DNA of 42,178 nucleotides from Gracilaria vermiculophylla. Its lineage: Eukaryota > Rhodophyta > Florideophyceae > Gracilariales > Gracilariaceae. Of the stretch, positions 40,677 to 42,178 are shown piece after piece. Positions within the stretch are counted from its first letter, which is position 1, and every line of letters starts with the position of its first letter. The notes under the pieces are model-generated. The model was not told where the DNA came from, made no database searches, and saw nothing but the letters and a program-made list of their open reading frames with translations. The stretch spans positions 1,957,946 through 2,000,123 of the forward strand of contig JAHNZQ020000181.1 of assembly GCA_019155205.2 (NCBI GenBank), given 5' to 3'. The position numbers and the translations under genes are program-made.

Positions 40677-41600
40677 TTACTGGTGCGACTCGCCGCCCTC
40701 GATCGGCATGCGCCTTTTCGCTCGCGTTCTGTGCGAGCGGCACGGGTGATCGTGATCCTTGAAGCCTTTTTTACCGCACCAAAAGCATCGCTCATGCGCG
40801 GAATACATAGGGCGCTCCTTCCTTCTCGCTCTTCCCCAGCTGTCGGCCAGCGGGTCCTTTACGCTCAAGCTTTGCGACGAAACGAACGCATCCCTGCCAT
40901 TCACCGCATCAGGCAGTGATGCTGCGTCTTTCCTGCCTCTCGGGGTGCCGCATTGTCGCTGCTCGGCGCTGTCTCGCATACTTGTCTGCGACGTCAAAGG
41001 CAGCGGTGAACGCTGCAAAGGGCGTGAAAAAGTGTTGCATGTCGAGGTACTGAAGCGCGCAGTCACGTAATATGTTGGGTTTGTTGCGCTGCAGGTCGGC
41101 ACGTTCAAGAATATGCTGACGGGGTGGATTGCGACAATTTATATAGTGCGACGGTGGTGCTGCTGGTGGTTGTAATTATGGTGGTGGTTGTTCGTAATTA
41201 ACCACGGAGGTGTGTGAGGTATTATGGGCTAGGGTAGAACGGCGAGGTTGGCACTGACATTGTTCTGCACGCGGGGAAACGTGAATTGGGCGATCATTTC
41301 GGTGTTTGCCGTGCACAAGATGTGAAATGCGGACACCTCCGCGTACCTGACAGAGTCTGGCTGAATTGCAGGCAGTTGGGTTATGAATCTCAAAACAAAT
41401 CATACCGAGGTATTGGAGCCAATGATTTGGCTGTTAACCGGAAACTGGGTGATGCTAGCAAGATTAGCAGTCAGAATCCAAAACGGAGTATCTATCGCCT
41501 CCTGTACTATCCCGCTTTGCAATGGTCAGTCGGGACTTCTTGTAAAATGAGGGATGGGGTTGAACTACTCGCACAAAGTGCTGAATAGGGCTTCGTTCAC
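40677..41600 (-). pseudogene. Retroelement gag with CCHC-type zinc knuckle, decayed
   Basis: On the minus strand near 41095-40917 one frame reads ILERADLQRNKPNILRDCAL, then QYLDMQHFFTPFAAFTAAFD and VADKYARQRRAA, which looks like a helical gag segment. Another frame (41108-40677) carries ERCFWCGKKGFKDHDHPCRS, a zinc knuckle close to C-x2-C-x4-H-x4-C but with the His displaced. A change of frame is needed between them. Farther upstream on the same strand, weak gag-like sequence (MVNEALFSTLCE; DTPFWILTANLASITQF) may be the N-terminus. No pol is present to tell Copia from Gypsy. Confidence 0.45.
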
Positions 41601-42178
41601 CATGACATGCGTTCCTGTCGCTTTCCGGAATGGAGAAGCATCACGACGCTTTGTCGATTCACGAAAGCTGGGTCCGGGATCCTACGCAGTAGAAAGCGGC
41701 ACCCGCTTCTGCGAATCAGGGTTCAACAGGCGGCTTACGATCTGAGCGGAAGAGCCATTGTGTTACCTAACACGCCTGTAACGGAGCCTTACGGCATCCA
41801 GGAATTGTAGTGCAATGCCTGCAAGCAGGAAAACACTCCGAAGACGCTCGGGATCTTCCTCTCGCGAGGGTAGCACAGCGAGAGAGCCCTTCCGAAGATG
41901 ACACGACTAAGTCGGGTTGTAAGGCCGAGGTCACCCGTCACGACAAGCGGCGGAAGGTAGATGGTGAACCAAGAAGGATCCGTCCACACGGTGTAATGTC
42001 CCAAGGCAGGAGGGGGGTGTGCCCACGTGGTGGCGCACACACGTCAGGAGGCGGTGTGAGCCGCGGATAGCGGGAGCTCCCCAAAGAGAAAAAAAGGAAA
42101 AGAAATAAGGGGAATGAAGGCGAGTCGCGAGAGGGACTCGGGTCGTGATCGGCGAGGCCGGAAGGATCCCTATACAGG
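41601..42178. other. Unassigned, possibly leader or LTR of the gag-bearing element
   Basis: Frames on the plus strand (41607-41810, 41810-42070) match nothing known to me. Purine-rich runs (GAGAAAAAAAGGAAAAG near 42087) lie at the right edge. If the minus-strand gag at 40677-41600 is real, its leader and 5' LTR would be here, but no repeat partner is in the window. Confidence 0.25.

Overview
This is eukaryotic, repeat-dense DNA. I can find no intact host gene, no rRNA or tRNA, no CRISPR array and no bacterial gene organisation. Essentially everything recognisable is a transposable element, mostly decayed and nested. The mix suggests an oomycete (Phytophthora/downy-mildew-like) genome: a DUF7869-type protein with an HADNC...QNNNR motif, a piggyBac-like element, Tc1-like elements, and Ty3/Gypsy elements whose integrase regions read like oomycete ones. 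That assignment is from memory of protein style, not from a search.

Layout, left to right. (1) 2-880: 3' part of a DUF7869-like gene with one premature stop. (2) About 999-8790: remnant of a Ty3/Gypsy element (Gy-A, + strand; RT, RNase H, integrase, C-terminal chromodomain), split by a piggyBac element at 2630-6157. The piggyBac has matching TIRs, a TTAA duplication, a transposase on the minus strand with all catalytic Asp but three lesions, and an intact 161-codon second gene on the plus strand whose stop lies 2 bp from the transposase stop. (3) 9299-15181: a complete-length but decayed chromodomain Gypsy (Gy-B, +) with two 258-bp LTRs. (4) 15392-16672: a Tc1-like element (Tc-A) with a damaged transposase. 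(5) About 17335-18056: 5' part of a second Tc1 remnant (Tc-B), whose 3' part is found 21 kb away at 39262-39520.

(6) 18057-39253 is the main structure: two copies of one Gypsy family (Gy-C), the inner one nested in the outer one in opposite orientation. The outer copy (Gy-C2, +) lies in Tc-B. The inner copy (Gy-C1, -, 19192-29500) lies in the gag of Gy-C2. Both copies have the layout LTR - gag - protease - RT - RNase H - integrase, followed by a long reading frame on the opposite strand between the end of pol and the 3' LTR. The two copies encode clearly related antisense proteins of about 800 residues that I cannot assign to any family. LTRs and most of pol differ by roughly 15-20 percent between copies, but a 950-bp stretch around the end of gag is about 98 percent identical, which looks like gene conversion between the inverted copies.

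(7) 39521-40650: AT-rich, then GC-rich DNA without recognisable genes, with a 57-bp direct repeat. (8) 40677 to about 41600: minus-strand remnant of a gag with a CCHC-type zinc knuckle, probably the start of another retroelement that reaches the window edge.

None of the retroelements looks able to move by itself. The observations most worth following up are the conserved antisense gene of Gy-C and the two-gene organisation of the piggyBac element.
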